The notes: generated by a model from the letters alone, not told the origin. DNA of 64,000 nt from Pseudorhodoplanes sp049324435 (GCA_049324435.1 JBMOOQ010000048.1:62001-126000); one strand, 5' to 3'; counted from the stretch's first letter, positions 17,768 through 27,216 are shown. Numbers and translations are program-made.

Positions 17768-18399
17768 TCATCGCCATCGACGGTCCAGCCGCCTCCGGCA
17801 AGGGCACCATCGCAAAGCGGCTCGCGGCGCATTACGGCTTCCGGCATCTCGACAGCGGGCTCCTGTACAGGGGCGTCGGCCTTGCGGTGCTGAAGGCCGG
17901 CAAGCTCGGTGACGAGGCTGCGGCGGTGGCGGCGGCGCGGTCTTACGACCCCGCCCGGTTTCCGGAAGACGATCTGAAATCCGACGACGTTGCGAAAGCT
18001 GCCTCCATTGTCGCCGCCATCCCGGCGGTCCGGGAAGCTCTTATCGCGCTGCAACACGACTTCACCCGGTCGAAGCCCGGCGCCGTGATTGACGGACGCG
18101 ATATCGGGACCGTCATCGCCCCGCATGCCGAGGTCAAGATTTTCGTCACCGCGACGCCGGAAGAGCGGGCGCGGCGCCGCATCCTGGAACTCCGGAGCCG
18201 GGGCGAAACCGTCGACGACGCAGCGGTGCTGGCCGATATCAAGGCGCGCGACGAGAGAGACACCAATCGCGCGGTGGCGCCGCTCCGGCAGGCCGCGGAT
18301 GCGGTCTTGCTGGATACGACGCATTTGGCTATATCCCCCGCAGTCCAGGCCGCCATCGACATTGTCGAGGCCGTCCGGGCGGGCCGAAGGCCGGCTTAA
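17764..18399 (+). CDS. cmk: cytidylate kinase
   Basis: Phosphorylates CMP and dCMP to diphosphates, 211 aa. The P-loop is GPAASGKGTIA at residues 6-16, followed by HLDSGLLYRGV and the CMP-binding segment IDGRDIGTV. The GTG start overlaps the aroA stop by 4 bp (GTGA), so translation is probably coupled. The order aroA-cmk-rpsA is conserved across proteobacteria. Confidence 0.95.
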   Translation: MIIAIDGPAASGKGTIAKRLAAHYGFRHLDSGLLYRGVGLAVLKAGKLGDEAAAVAAARSYDPARFPEDDLKSDDVAKAASIVAAIPAVREALIALQHDFTRSKPGAVIDGRDIGTVIAPHAEVKIFVTATPEERARRRILELRSRGETVDDAAVLADIKARDERDTNRAVAPLRQAADAVLLDTTHLAISPAVQAAIDIVEAVRAGRRPA

Positions 18400-18497
18400 C
18401 CGCCCTTCGTCGCTGGAGGAACAGCCCGCTCCATCGCCTCTTCCGGAGGCCAGGACCACACCATCATCGTTCCGGTCGAACGGCATTTCGCGCCGAC

Positions 18498-18514
18498 CCG
18501 CCGCGTTGCGGCGG
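18498..18514 (+). promoter_or_regulatory. hairpin in the rpsA leader
   Basis: CCGCCGC (18498-18504) and GCGGCGG (18508-18514) form a perfect 7-bp stem about 80 nt upstream of the rpsA start, inside the 194-bp cmk-rpsA gap. There is no T-run, so it is more likely a leader structure than a terminator. Role in S1 autoregulation is only a guess. Confidence 0.3.
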
Positions 18515-18593
18515 TGTCAAAGGTCTTGCGGAGCCTTTGGCCCGTCCGTTCGGAACATCGTTAATCGAACAGGCGCCCGCATCAGGAGAGTTC

Positions 18594-20309
18594 ATGGCCC
18601 AAACAGCAGCCAATCCGTCGCGTGAGGATTTTGCCGCGATGCTTGAAGAGTCCTTCACCCAGGGAAACCTGCATGAAGGCTCGGTGATCAAGGGGAAGGT
18701 CGTCGGCATTGAAAAGGACGTCGCTATCATCGACGTCGGACTGAAGACCGAAGGCCGCGTGCAGTTGCGCGAATTCACCGGACCCGGCCGCGGCAATGAG
18801 ATCAAGGTCGGCGACGAGGTCGAGGTTTACCTGGAGCGTGTCGAGAATGCGCTCGGTGAAGCAGTCCTGTCGCGCGACAAGGCGCGCCGCGAAGAGAGCT
18901 GGGGCAAGCTCGAGGGCGCATTCAAGAACCAGGAAAAGGTCCAGGGCATCATCTTCAATCAGGTCAAGGGCGGCTTCACGGTCGATCTCGACGGTGCCGT
19001 GGCGTTCCTGCCGCGCTCGCAGGTCGATATCCGTCCGATCCGCGACGTCACCCCGCTGATGAATGTGCCGCAATACTTCCAGATCCTGAAGATGGATCGT
19101 CGCCGCGGCAATATCGTCGTATCGCGCCGTACCGTGCTGGAAGAGACCCGCGCGGAACAGCGCCAGGAGCTGGTGCAGAACCTTGAAGAAGGTCAGGTCA
19201 TCGACGGCGTGGTCAAGAACATCACCGATTACGGTGCGTTCGTCGATCTCGGCGGCATCGACGGTCTGCTGCACGTCACCGATATCGCGTGGCGTCGCGT
19301 CAATCATCCGACCGAAGTGCTCAATATCGGCCAGACGGTGAAGGTGAAGATCATCAAGATCAATCACGACACCCACCGCATCTCGCTCGGCATGAAGCAG
19401 CTGCTCGACGATCCGTGGCAGGGTATCGAAGCGAAGTATCCGCTCAACGGCAAGTTCACCGGCCGCGTGACCAACATCACCGATTACGGTGCCTTCGTCG
19501 AGCTCGAGCCGGGTATCGAAGGCCTGATCCACGTCTCCGAAATGTCGTGGACGAAAAAGAACGTGCATCCGGGCAAGATCGTTTCGACCTCGCAGGAGGT
19601 CGAAGTGCAGATCCTCGAAGTCGATCCGGTCAAGCGCCGCATTTCGCTCGGCCTCAAGCAGACCATGCGCAATCCGTGGGAAGTCTTCGTCGAGAAGCAT
19701 CCGCCCGGATCGATCGTCGAAGGCGAGGTCAAGAACAAGACCGAGTTCGGCCTGTTCCTGGGTCTCGACGGCGACGTCGATGGCATGGTCCACCTGTCCG
19801 ACCTCGACTGGAAGCGTCCGGGAGAACAGGTGATCGAGGAATACAAGAAGGGCGATATCGTCAGGGCGACGGTTCTCGATGTCGATGTCGAGAAGGAGCG
19901 CATCTCGCTCGGCGTCAAGCAGCTCGCCGGCGACCCGATGGAAGAGGGCACGGCCGGCGAATTGAAGAAGGGCGATGTCGTGACCTGCGAAGTCACCGAC
20001 GTGAAGGAAGGCGGCATCGACGTGAAGATCGTCGGCACTGACCTTGAGACCTTCATCCGCCGGGCGGATCTTGCCCGCGACCGGGCCGATCAACGGTCGG
20101 AGCGGTTCCAGGTCGGCCAGAAGGTCGATGCGCGCGTCACCCAGTTCGATCGCAAGGCCCGCAAGGTCCAGGTGTCGATCAAGGCTCTGGAAGTGCAGGA
20201 AGAGAAGGAGGCCATCGCGCAATACGGCTCCTCCGATTCCGGCGCGACGCTCGGCGACATTCTCGGCACGGCGCTCAAGCGTGCCGGAGACAAGGAGAAG
20301 GCAGAGTAA
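18594..20309 (+). CDS. rpsA: 30S ribosomal protein S1
   Basis: Largest small-subunit ribosomal protein; binds mRNA and unfolds it for initiation. The 571-aa product contains six S1 (OB-fold) repeats, seen in the recurring NITDYGAFVDLG / VEGLIHVSE-type blocks from about residue 30 to 530. ATG 18594 (MAQTAANPSREDF) is preceded by AGGAGAG; the frame extends upstream but without homology. A strong terminator follows 23 nt after the stop. Confidence 0.97.
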   Translation: MAQTAANPSREDFAAMLEESFTQGNLHEGSVIKGKVVGIEKDVAIIDVGLKTEGRVQLREFTGPGRGNEIKVGDEVEVYLERVENALGEAVLSRDKARREESWGKLEGAFKNQEKVQGIIFNQVKGGFTVDLDGAVAFLPRSQVDIRPIRDVTPLMNVPQYFQILKMDRRRGNIVVSRRTVLEETRAEQRQELVQNLEEGQVIDGVVKNITDYGAFVDLGGIDGLLHVTDIAWRRVNHPTEVLNIGQTVKVKIIKINHDTHRISLGMKQLLDDPWQGIEAKYPLNGKFTGRVTNITDYGAFVELEPGIEGLIHVSEMSWTKKNVHPGKIVSTSQEVEVQILEVDPVKRRISLGLKQTMRNPWEVFVEKHPPGSIVEGEVKNKTEFGLFLGLDGDVDGMVHLSDLDWKRPGEQVIEEYKKGDIVRATVLDVDVEKERISLGVKQLAGDPMEEGTAGELKKGDVVTCEVTDVKEGGIDVKIVGTDLETFIRRADLARDRADQRSERFQVGQKVDARVTQFDRKARKVQVSIKALEVQEEKEAIAQYGSSDSGATLGDILGTALKRAGDKEKAE

Positions 20310-20332
20310 ATTCTGCCGTCGCGGAATTGCCG

Positions 20333-20368
20333 GAACCCCCGGGGCTCACGCACCGGGGGTTCTTTTTT
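20333..20368 (+). terminator. intrinsic terminator after rpsA
   Basis: A perfect 10-bp stem (20333-20342 with 20353-20362, GAACCCCCGG/CCGGGGGTTC), a 10-nt loop, and six T (20363-20368). Confidence 0.93.
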
Positions 20369-20378
20369 GTCCGGGCTG

Positions 20379-20440
20379 CCTTTTGTCCAAGCGTCTTTTC
20401 TCCAAGCGCCTTTTCTCCAAGCCTCGCTTTTGCCCAAGCC
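20379..20440. repeat. short imperfect tandem repeat, about 15 bp x 4
   Basis: Four units of the form CCTTTTSTCCAAGCG: 20379-20393, 20394-20408, 20409-20423, and a diverged 17-nt unit 20424-20440. It is pyrimidine-rich on the plus strand and lies right after the rpsA terminator. No role is evident. Confidence 0.7.
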
Positions 20441-20540
20441 GGACGTTACCGCTGCTTTGCCAATCGCTAAGGATTGTCAGGTCAATTTGGCCTGCTGGCG
20501 CTAGACTTCGGACGTATTCGAATCAAATGGGAGCGAAGCC

Positions 20541-21533
20541 ATGTCGCTCGATTCTCGGCCGCTGGATGCGGACCAGATCGTGGATCGCCGCCGGCTGCGG
20601 CGCAAACTGACCTTCTGGAGGGTGCTGACGGTTGTCGTCGTCATCGCGGCCATCGGGGCTGTGGCTGCGATGTCGCGGCAAGGCACGTTCGCAGGCGGGA
20701 CCTCGGGCGCAATCGCCCGCGTCACCATTTCCGGGCTGATCCGCGGCAATCAGGCGCGGGTCGAGGCGCTCGAACGTCTGGCCAACTCGAATGCCAAGGC
20801 GGTGATCGTGCATATCGACAGCCCCGGCGGCACCACCGCGGGGGCGGAACAGCTCTACGACGCTTTGCTGCGCCTCAAAGCCAAGAAGCCGATGGTCGTC
20901 GTGGTCGACGGCCTGTGCGCGTCCGGCGGCTATATCGCGGCGCTCGCCTCCGATCACATCATCGCACAGAGCGCGTCATTGGTCGGCTCGATCGGCGTCC
21001 TGATCCAGTATCCGAATTTCACCGACCTTCTGAAGACCGTCGGCGTGAAGGTCGAGGACGTGAAATCATCGCCGCTGAAGGCCGCGCCCAACGGCTTTGA
21101 GCCGACATCCCCGGAAGCGCGCGCGGCGCTTGCCTCGATCGTCATGGATTCTTATGACTGGTTCAAGGATCTCGTCGCCAAGCGCCGCAGCCTTGCGGGC
21201 GAGGAACTCGCAACGGTCGCCGACGGCCGCGTCTTCACCGGCCGCCAGGCGATCAAGCTGAAGCTGATCGATCAATTGGGCGACGAGCAGACGGCGATCG
21301 CCTGGCTCGCCAAGGAAAAGGGGATCGATCCCACGACCCCGGTGCGCAATTACAGCCTGCGTCCGCGGTTCTCCGAGTTCTCGTTCATCCATCTGTCGGC
21401 GGTCTCGCTGCTCAATGCGATGGGGCTCGACGGGTTCGCGCGCAGCCTCGAGCAGTCGGGTGCGTTTGCGGCGGCGGAGCGGCTCAATCTTGACGGTCTG
21501 CTGGCGCTTTGGCACCCTTCGCCCGTCAATTGA
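20541..21533 (+). CDS. sppA: signal peptide peptidase SppA (S49), membrane-anchored
   Basis: Serine-lysine protease that degrades signal peptides left in the inner membrane, 330 aa. One membrane anchor lies near residues 28-50 (VLTVVVVIAAIGAVAAM). The catalytic serine is Ser150 in VGSIGVL, and the candidate lysine lies in VKSSPLKA near residue 180. The length fits the short, single-domain SppA type rather than the 600-aa E. coli form. A second S49 gene lies at 56232-57131. Confidence 0.9.
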   Translation: MSLDSRPLDADQIVDRRRLRRKLTFWRVLTVVVVIAAIGAVAAMSRQGTFAGGTSGAIARVTISGLIRGNQARVEALERLANSNAKAVIVHIDSPGGTTAGAEQLYDALLRLKAKKPMVVVVDGLCASGGYIAALASDHIIAQSASLVGSIGVLIQYPNFTDLLKTVGVKVEDVKSSPLKAAPNGFEPTSPEARAALASIVMDSYDWFKDLVAKRRSLAGEELATVADGRVFTGRQAIKLKLIDQLGDEQTAIAWLAKEKGIDPTTPVRNYSLRPRFSEFSFIHLSAVSLLNAMGLDGFARSLEQSGAFAAAERLNLDGLLALWHPSPVN

Positions 21534-21596
21534 GCGGCGGAACGGGCGTGCCTGTGGCATTGCTGAAGACACCGGCGCGAATACCGGGCGGCGCGG

Positions 21597-21887
21597 ATGA
21601 TCAAGTCGGATTTGGTAAGCAAGATCGCGGCACAAAACCCGCATCTCTATCAGCGGGATGTGGAGAACATCGTGAACGCGATCCTCGACGAGGTCACAGC
21701 GGCGTTGGCGCGCGGGGACCGGGTCGAGCTTCGCGGCTTCGGAGCGTTTTCGGTCAAGCATCGGCCGGCGCGAACCGGCCGCAATCCGCGGACCGGCGAG
21801 CATGTCTCCGTCGAACAGAAGTCGGTGCCGTTCTTCAAGACCGGCAAGGAGATGCGCGAACGGCTCAACCGGGACGAGACGGCTTGA
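21597..21887 (+). CDS. ihfB: integration host factor subunit beta
   Basis: DNA-bending HU/IHF family protein, 96 aa, that pairs with IHF-alpha to bend specific sites in recombination, replication and sigma-54 promoters. The family signature RGFGAFSVKHRPARTGRNPRTG lies at residues 46-67; the proline that inserts into the minor groove is within RNPRTGE. The sequence opening MIKSDLVSKIA and the position after sppA are typical of ihfB. Confidence 0.95.
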   Translation: MIKSDLVSKIAAQNPHLYQRDVENIVNAILDEVTAALARGDRVELRGFGAFSVKHRPARTGRNPRTGEHVSVEQKSVPFFKTGKEMRERLNRDETA

Positions 21888-22016
21888 GCTGCGACCAGTC
21901 CGGACGCGACCAGGGCCGAACATCCGGACCCATGTCGCGTTGTGGCGTGCATCCGGCTTGCGGGTTCGCGAATATGTGCGCCGCAGAATGACCATCGTCA
22001 GATCGGACAAGGTCAC

Positions 22017-22388
22017 ATGCTCCGAAAACTTGCCTTTTGGTTGATCCTGGTTCCGCTCGCGATCGTGATCCTGATGTTTGCGGTGGCAAACCGCGAGATG
22101 GTGACGATCTCTTTCGATCCGTTCAGCGAGACGGCACCGGCGGCCTCCGTGCGTGTTCCGCTTTTCGTGCTGATCTTTGCGCTCGTGATCCTCGGCGTCA
22201 TTCTTGGTGGTGTCGCCGCGTGGCTGCGGCAATCGGGTTACCGCCGTGCGGCGCGCAGCCGCGACGCCGATGTCATGGCGCTTCGCCGGGAGATCGACAT
22301 CCTCAACGCCAAGTTCGGCGACAAGTTCGACGCTCCCGCTGCGGACCATACCGCTCGTCTTGACTATCGCCGGTCCGCAAACGGGTAA
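22017..22388 (+). CDS. LapA/DUF1049-type small inner-membrane protein
   Basis: Two-helix membrane protein, 123 aa, resembling LapA (YciS), which in E. coli works with LapB in lipopolysaccharide assembly control. Membrane segments are near residues 4-24 and 44-68, followed by a charged cytoplasmic helix. The start ATG 22017 fits homologues; the frame is open upstream to 21942. No lapB gene follows as it does in E. coli. Confidence 0.8.
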   Translation: MLRKLAFWLILVPLAIVILMFAVANREMVTISFDPFSETAPAASVRVPLFVLIFALVILGVILGGVAAWLRQSGYRRAARSRDADVMALRREIDILNAKFGDKFDAPAADHTARLDYRRSANG

Positions 22389-22399
22389 GGCACGGCGCC

Positions 22400-23344
22400 G
22401 TGCGCATCGTCTCCGCCGACGACATCCAGAATGTTCTGACCTACCGCGCGCTGATCGATGCGCTTGATGAAGCGTTCCGCTCCGACATCGCCGTGCCGGT
22501 GCGCCACCACCACACAATTCCGACAGCCGGCACCGACGCGACGCTTCTCCTGATGCCGGCCTGGAAGGAAGACGGCGAGCGGTTCATCGGCTGCAAGATT
22601 GTCACCGTTTTTCCCGACAACGCCAAGGCGCAGCGGCCCTCGGTGTACGGGCAATATCTCCTCCTGTCGGGCGACACCGGCGAACCGCTGGCGATGATGG
22701 ACGGGCGTGCTCTGACCGCCTGGCGGACGGCCTGTGCCTCGGCGCTTGCAGCGCGCTACCTCGCACGCGAGGACGCGGCTCATCTCGTGATGGTGGGTGC
22801 CGGCGCGCTGGCGCCGCATCTGATCCGCGCGCATCTCACCGTGCGTCCGGTCAAGCGGGTAACTTTGTGGAACCGCACGCGGGCTCGCGCCGTGTCGCTT
22901 GGCTTCGGCATTGCGGTCGCAGGGATCGAAGTCGATATTGCCGAGTCGCTCGAAGAGGCGGTGCGCGAAGCTGACATCGTGTCCTGCGCCACTCTCTCGG
23001 CGCAGCCCCTGATTCAGGGTGCGTGGCTGAAGAAGGGCGCACATCTCGACCTGGTCGGCGGGTTCACCCCGAAGATGCGCGAGGCCGACGATCAGGCGGT
23101 GAAGCGCGCGCGCATCTTCGTCGATACGCGGGCGGGGGCTGCAAAAGAGGCCGGCGACATCGTGGTCCCGCTCAAAAAGAAGATCATCGACGCGAAGGCA
23201 ATCAAGGGTGATCTGTTCGACCTCACGCGGCGTAAGGCGAAGGGCCGGACATCGGCAAGCCAGATCACGCTGTTCAAGTCGGTCGGAACCGCAATTGAGG
23301 ATCTGGCGGCCGCGATGCTGGTCTGGAGGTCGCTGTCGGCGTGA
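22400..23344 (+). CDS. ornithine cyclodeaminase / mu-crystallin family protein
   Basis: NAD(P)-dependent enzyme of the OCD/mu-crystallin family, 314 aa. The family covers ornithine cyclodeaminase, alanine dehydrogenase and imine reductases; the substrate cannot be set here. The Rossmann segment MVGAGALAPHLIRAHLTVRP is at about residues 130-149, and an N-terminal RHHHTIP and GCKIVTVFPDN precede it as in the family. GTG 22400 follows the LapA-like gene by 11 bp. Confidence 0.85.
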   Translation: MRIVSADDIQNVLTYRALIDALDEAFRSDIAVPVRHHHTIPTAGTDATLLLMPAWKEDGERFIGCKIVTVFPDNAKAQRPSVYGQYLLLSGDTGEPLAMMDGRALTAWRTACASALAARYLAREDAAHLVMVGAGALAPHLIRAHLTVRPVKRVTLWNRTRARAVSLGFGIAVAGIEVDIAESLEEAVREADIVSCATLSAQPLIQGAWLKKGAHLDLVGGFTPKMREADDQAVKRARIFVDTRAGAAKEAGDIVVPLKKKIIDAKAIKGDLFDLTRRKAKGRTSASQITLFKSVGTAIEDLAAAMLVWRSLSA

Positions 23345-23386
23345 GGGCAGACAAAGCCAGCCTCCCGCGGTAGAACCAGCCGAGCC

Positions 23387-24061
23387 ATGACCACCCTGAT
23401 CAAAATATGCGGGCTGCGCACGCCGGAGGCGCTCGACATAGCGCTTGATGAAGGCGCCGATTTCGTCGGCTTCGTGTTTTTTCCGCCGTCGCCGCGCCAT
23501 CTGTCGTTTGATCTCGCCCGCGATCTCGGTGCGCGGGTGGACGGCCGCTCGCGCAAGGTGGCCTTGACGGTGGATGCCGACGAGGCGCTGCACGCGGCGA
23601 TCGTGGAGACGCTGCGGCCCGACCTGCTTCAGCTCCATGGCCATGAGACCCCCGAGCGCGTCGCCGCGCTGAAAGCCCGCTTTGGCCTGCCGGTGATGAA
23701 GGCCGTGCCGGTGGAAACGGCGGCGGACCTGGCAGCGGTCCCGGCCTATGCCGCGGTGGCGGACTGGGTGCTGTTCGACGCGCGCGCCCCCAAGGATGCC
23801 ACCCGCCCTGGAGGGCTGGGCAAACCCTTCGACTGGACCCTGCTGAAAGGCCTTGATCCGGGCCTCCGCTTCATGCTTTCCGGAGGGCTTGAACCGGGCA
23901 ATGTCGGGCAGGCGCTGGCGGTCACCGGTGCGCCGGCGGTCGACGTTTCGTCCGGGGTCGAACGGGCACCGGGCGTCAAGGATCCTTTGAAAATCGTGGA
24001 CTTTATCCGCGCAGTGCGTGCGGCGGATGCGGCACGAACAGGAGTGGCGAGCAGCGCATGA
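23387..24061 (+). CDS. trpF: phosphoribosylanthranilate isomerase
   Basis: Third step of tryptophan synthesis, an Amadori rearrangement of PRA to CdRP in a TIM barrel, 224 aa. The catalytic cysteine lies in IKICGLRTPEAL at the N-terminus, and the acid/base aspartate in LTVDADE. The phosphate site SGGLEPGNV and DVSSGVE near the end are typical. It overlaps trpB by 4 bp, so trpFBA form an operon. Confidence 0.95.
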   Translation: MTTLIKICGLRTPEALDIALDEGADFVGFVFFPPSPRHLSFDLARDLGARVDGRSRKVALTVDADEALHAAIVETLRPDLLQLHGHETPERVAALKARFGLPVMKAVPVETAADLAAVPAYAAVADWVLFDARAPKDATRPGGLGKPFDWTLLKGLDPGLRFMLSGGLEPGNVGQALAVTGAPAVDVSSGVERAPGVKDPLKIVDFIRAVRAADAARTGVASSA

Positions 24062-25275
24062 CCATTCAGCAGCCGAATTCCTTCCGGACCGGTCCCGACG
24101 AGACCGGGCATTTCGGCATGTTCGGCGGCCGCTTTGTTGCCGAGACGCTGATGCCGCTGATCCTCGATCTGGAGAAGGCCTATGCCGAAGCGAAACAGGA
24201 TCCAGCCTTCCAGAAAGAGATGGATGGGTATCTGAAGCATTATGTCGGGCGGCCGAGCGCGCTTTATTTCGCTGAGCGGCTGACGAAACATTTCGGCGGC
24301 GCGAAGATTTACTTCAAGCGCGAGGAACTCAATCACACCGGCGCGCACAAGGTGAACAATGTGCTCGGCCAGATCATGCTGGCGCGCCGCATGGGCAAGA
24401 CCCGCATCATCGCCGAGACCGGCGCCGGCATGCATGGCGTGGCCACCGCAACGCTGTGCGCGCGCTTCGGTCTGCCCTGCATCGTCTATATGGGCGCGGT
24501 GGACGTCGAACGGCAGAAGCCGAACGTGTTCCGCATGAAGATGCTGGGCGCGGAAGTCGTGCCGGTACAGTCCGGTTCCAAGACGCTCAAGGACGCGATG
24601 AACGAAGCCTTGCGCGACTGGGTGACGAACGTCGCCGACACATTCTACTGCATCGGCACCGTGGCGGGTCCGCATCCCTATCCGATGATGGTGCGCGACT
24701 TCCAGTGCGTGATCGGCAACGAGGTTCGTACCCAGATGATGGAAGCCGAAGGGCGCATGCCGGATTCGCTTATCGCCTGCATCGGCGGCGGCTCCAATGC
24801 CATGGGCCTGTTCCATCCATTCCTCGACGACAAGGACGTGGAGATTTACGGCGTCGAAGCCGCGGGTCACGGCATTTCGTCCGGCCTTCACGCGGCGTCG
24901 GTTTCGGGCGGGCGTCCGGGCGTGCTGCATGGCAATCGCACCTATCTCCTGATGAACGAGGACGGGCAGATCAACGAAGCACATTCGATTTCGGCCGGTC
25001 TCGATTATCCCGGCATCGGACCGGAGCATGCCTGGCTCGCCGACATGGGTCGTGTGACCTTCATGTCGGCCACTGACGACGAGGCGGTGGAGGCATTGCA
25101 GCTCTGCTCGAAGCTCGAAGGCATCATTCCCGCGCTCGAGACCGCACATGCGCTCGCCAAGGTGAAGGACATCGCACCGAAGAAGTCGGCCGATCATCTG
25201 ATGGTGGTCAATATCTCCGGCCGCGGCGACAAGGATCTCGCCAGCGTTGCCGAATATCTCGGGACGAAAATCTGA
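24058..25275 (+). CDS. trpB: tryptophan synthase beta chain
   Basis: PLP enzyme condensing indole with serine, 405 aa. The PLP lysine is Lys98 in NHTGAHKVNN, and the phosphate-binding loop is GGGSNAMG near residue 243. The substrate loop ETGAGMHGVA is intact. It overlaps trpF upstream and shares one base with trpA downstream (TGATG), as in most proteobacterial trp operons. Confidence 0.98.
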   Translation: MTIQQPNSFRTGPDETGHFGMFGGRFVAETLMPLILDLEKAYAEAKQDPAFQKEMDGYLKHYVGRPSALYFAERLTKHFGGAKIYFKREELNHTGAHKVNNVLGQIMLARRMGKTRIIAETGAGMHGVATATLCARFGLPCIVYMGAVDVERQKPNVFRMKMLGAEVVPVQSGSKTLKDAMNEALRDWVTNVADTFYCIGTVAGPHPYPMMVRDFQCVIGNEVRTQMMEAEGRMPDSLIACIGGGSNAMGLFHPFLDDKDVEIYGVEAAGHGISSGLHAASVSGGRPGVLHGNRTYLLMNEDGQINEAHSISAGLDYPGIGPEHAWLADMGRVTFMSATDDEAVEALQLCSKLEGIIPALETAHALAKVKDIAPKKSADHLMVVNISGRGDKDLASVAEYLGTKI

Positions 25276-26114
25276 TGACCACGCGCATTGATCGCCGCTT
25301 CGCGGAGCTGAAGCGCGAAGGCCGTGCCGGCCTCGTCACCTTCCTGATGGCGGGCGATCCGGATTACGACACCTCGCTTGCGATCATCTCTGCGCTGCCG
25401 AAAGCGGGCGCAGACGTGATCGAGATCGGCATGCCGTTTACCGATCCGATGGCCGACGGTCCTTCGATCCAGGCCGCGGGACTGCGTGCCTTGAAGGGCG
25501 GGCAGACTCTGGCAAAGACGCTGCAGCTGGTCCGCGAATTTCGCAAGAGCGATGCGGATACGCCGATCGTGCTGATGGGTTACTACAATCCGATCTACAT
25601 TTACGGCGTCGATCGCCTTCTCACGGATGCGATCGCTGCGGGCGTGGACGGTCTCATCGTCGTGGACCTGCCGCCCGAAGAGGACTCGGAGCTATGCGTT
25701 CCTGCGCTCAGGGCCGGGCTTAATTTCATCCGTCTCGCGACGCCGACGACCGACGACAAGCGTCTGCCGGCCGTGCTCGCGAATACTTCGGGATTTGTCT
25801 ATTACGTCTCGATCACGGGCATCACCGGCTCGGCAACGCCGAATGCCACCCGCGTTACCGACGCGGTTGCCCGTATCAAGCGCCATACAAAGCTTCCGGT
25901 CGCGGTCGGCTTCGGCGTCAAGACCGCGCAGAATGCGCGCGAGATTGCGCAGGGGGCCGACGCCGTCGTGGTCGGCTCTGCATTGATCGACAAGCTGTGC
26001 GACAGCCTCGACGCGGACGGCCATGCGACGGCGGACACAGTCAGGGCGGTTACATCGCTTGTCTCGGAACTCGCCGACGGCGTGCGCTCGGTGCGCCGGG
26101 TGGCGGCTGAATAG
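25275..26114 (+). CDS. trpA: tryptophan synthase alpha chain
   Basis: Cleaves indole-3-glycerol phosphate and channels indole to TrpB, 279 aa. The catalytic glutamate lies in VIEIGMPFTDPMADGP and the aspartate in VDLPPEED; the phosphate site GFGVKTAQ is present. Its start is fused to the trpB stop. Confidence 0.97.
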   Translation: MTTRIDRRFAELKREGRAGLVTFLMAGDPDYDTSLAIISALPKAGADVIEIGMPFTDPMADGPSIQAAGLRALKGGQTLAKTLQLVREFRKSDADTPIVLMGYYNPIYIYGVDRLLTDAIAAGVDGLIVVDLPPEEDSELCVPALRAGLNFIRLATPTTDDKRLPAVLANTSGFVYYVSITGITGSATPNATRVTDAVARIKRHTKLPVAVGFGVKTAQNAREIAQGADAVVVGSALIDKLCDSLDADGHATADTVRAVTSLVSELADGVRSVRRVAAE

Positions 26115-26127
26115 GGAACATGGTGGT

Positions 26128-26208
26128 GTCATGGCCGGGCTTGACCCGGCAACCCGCCTGCTCATTTATGCTCCTGAGGATGGATGCCGGGGCGAACCCG
26201 GGCATGAC
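26128..26208. repeat. palindromic intergenic repeat between trpA and accD
   Basis: Arms 26128-26154 and 26182-26208 are complementary at 22 of 27 positions, with cores GCCGGGCTTGACCCGGC and GCCGGGGCGAACCCGGGC. The form matches the dispersed CCGGGCTTGACCCGG-type repeats of Bradyrhizobium-like genomes. It ends 11 nt before the accD start, so it would form a hairpin in the accD leader. Confidence 0.75.
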
Positions 26209-26219
26209 CAAGGTATCTG

Positions 26220-27122
26220 ATGAACTGGATTTCAAATGTTGTCCGGCCGAAAATCCGCTCGTTTCTGAAGCGGGAGACGCCGGAAAATCTCTGGATCAAG
26301 TGTCCGGAAACGGGGCAGCTCGTCTTCTTCAAGGACGTTGAGGCGAACCAGTTCGTCATTCCCGGCTCGAACTATCACATGCGCATGGGCGCGACCGCGC
26401 GCCTGAAATCCATGTTCGACGGCGAGACCTGGCTCGATGTCGGCGTACCGGAGGTGCCGATCGACCCGCTGAAATTCCGTGATCAGCGCCGCTACGCCGA
26501 CCGTCTCAAGGACGCGCGCACCAAGACCGGCATGAACGATGCGATCAAGCTCGGCTTCGGCCGGCTCGAAGGCATACCGGTCGTGATCGGCGTGCAGGAC
26601 TTCGACTTCATGGGCGGCTCGCTCGGCATGGCGGCGGGCGAAGCGATCATCAAGGGGCTGGAAACCGCGGTGGAACGCGGGACGCCCTTCATCCTCTTTG
26701 CCGCGTCCGGCGGCGCGCGCATGCAGGAAGGCATCCTGTCGCTGATGCAGATGCCGCGCACCACGGTCGCGGTCGAGATGCTGCGCGAGGCGAAGAAGCC
26801 CTACATTGTCGTGTTGACCAATCCCACGACGGGCGGCGTTACGGCGTCCTACGCGATGCTGGGCGATGTGCATATTGCCGAGCCGGGTGCGCTTATAGGA
26901 TTTGCCGGACCGCGCGTGATCGAGCAGACCATCCGCGAGAAATTGCCGCCGGGCTTTCAGCGCGCCGAATATCTGAAGGAGCACGGCATGGTGGACATGG
27001 TCGTGCACCGCCACGAGATGCGTGCGACTTTGGCGCGTCTCTGCAGGCTCCTGACCAAGGCATCCCCGAATATGGGACGCGCCGCGTTACCTGCGGCCGG
27101 CGGCGCAGCGGCATCGGCCTGA
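26220..27122 (+). CDS. accD: acetyl-CoA carboxylase carboxyltransferase subunit beta
   Basis: Beta half of the carboxyltransferase that makes malonyl-CoA for fatty acid synthesis, 300 aa. The crotonase-like core has the oxyanion segments FAASGGARMQEG and NPTTGGVTASYAMLGD. The N-terminal zinc ribbon of E. coli AccD (four Cys) is degenerate: only one Cys is visible, in WIKCPETGQLV near residue 28, as in other Rhizobiales. It lies in the conserved trpFBA-accD-folC order. An AAGG about 8 nt upstream serves as ribosome site. Confidence 0.96.
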   Translation: MNWISNVVRPKIRSFLKRETPENLWIKCPETGQLVFFKDVEANQFVIPGSNYHMRMGATARLKSMFDGETWLDVGVPEVPIDPLKFRDQRRYADRLKDARTKTGMNDAIKLGFGRLEGIPVVIGVQDFDFMGGSLGMAAGEAIIKGLETAVERGTPFILFAASGGARMQEGILSLMQMPRTTVAVEMLREAKKPYIVVLTNPTTGGVTASYAMLGDVHIAEPGALIGFAGPRVIEQTIREKLPPGFQRAEYLKEHGMVDMVVHRHEMRATLARLCRLLTKASPNMGRAALPAAGGAAASA

Positions 27123-27216
27123 GCGTTGCTTCATACGGCTCAGCCCGACGGTAAGCGGCCGATTTTGAGCCGCTCTGCTTTCGCGCGCGCGGACGGAATG
27201 TGCTAGCCATCGTTCC

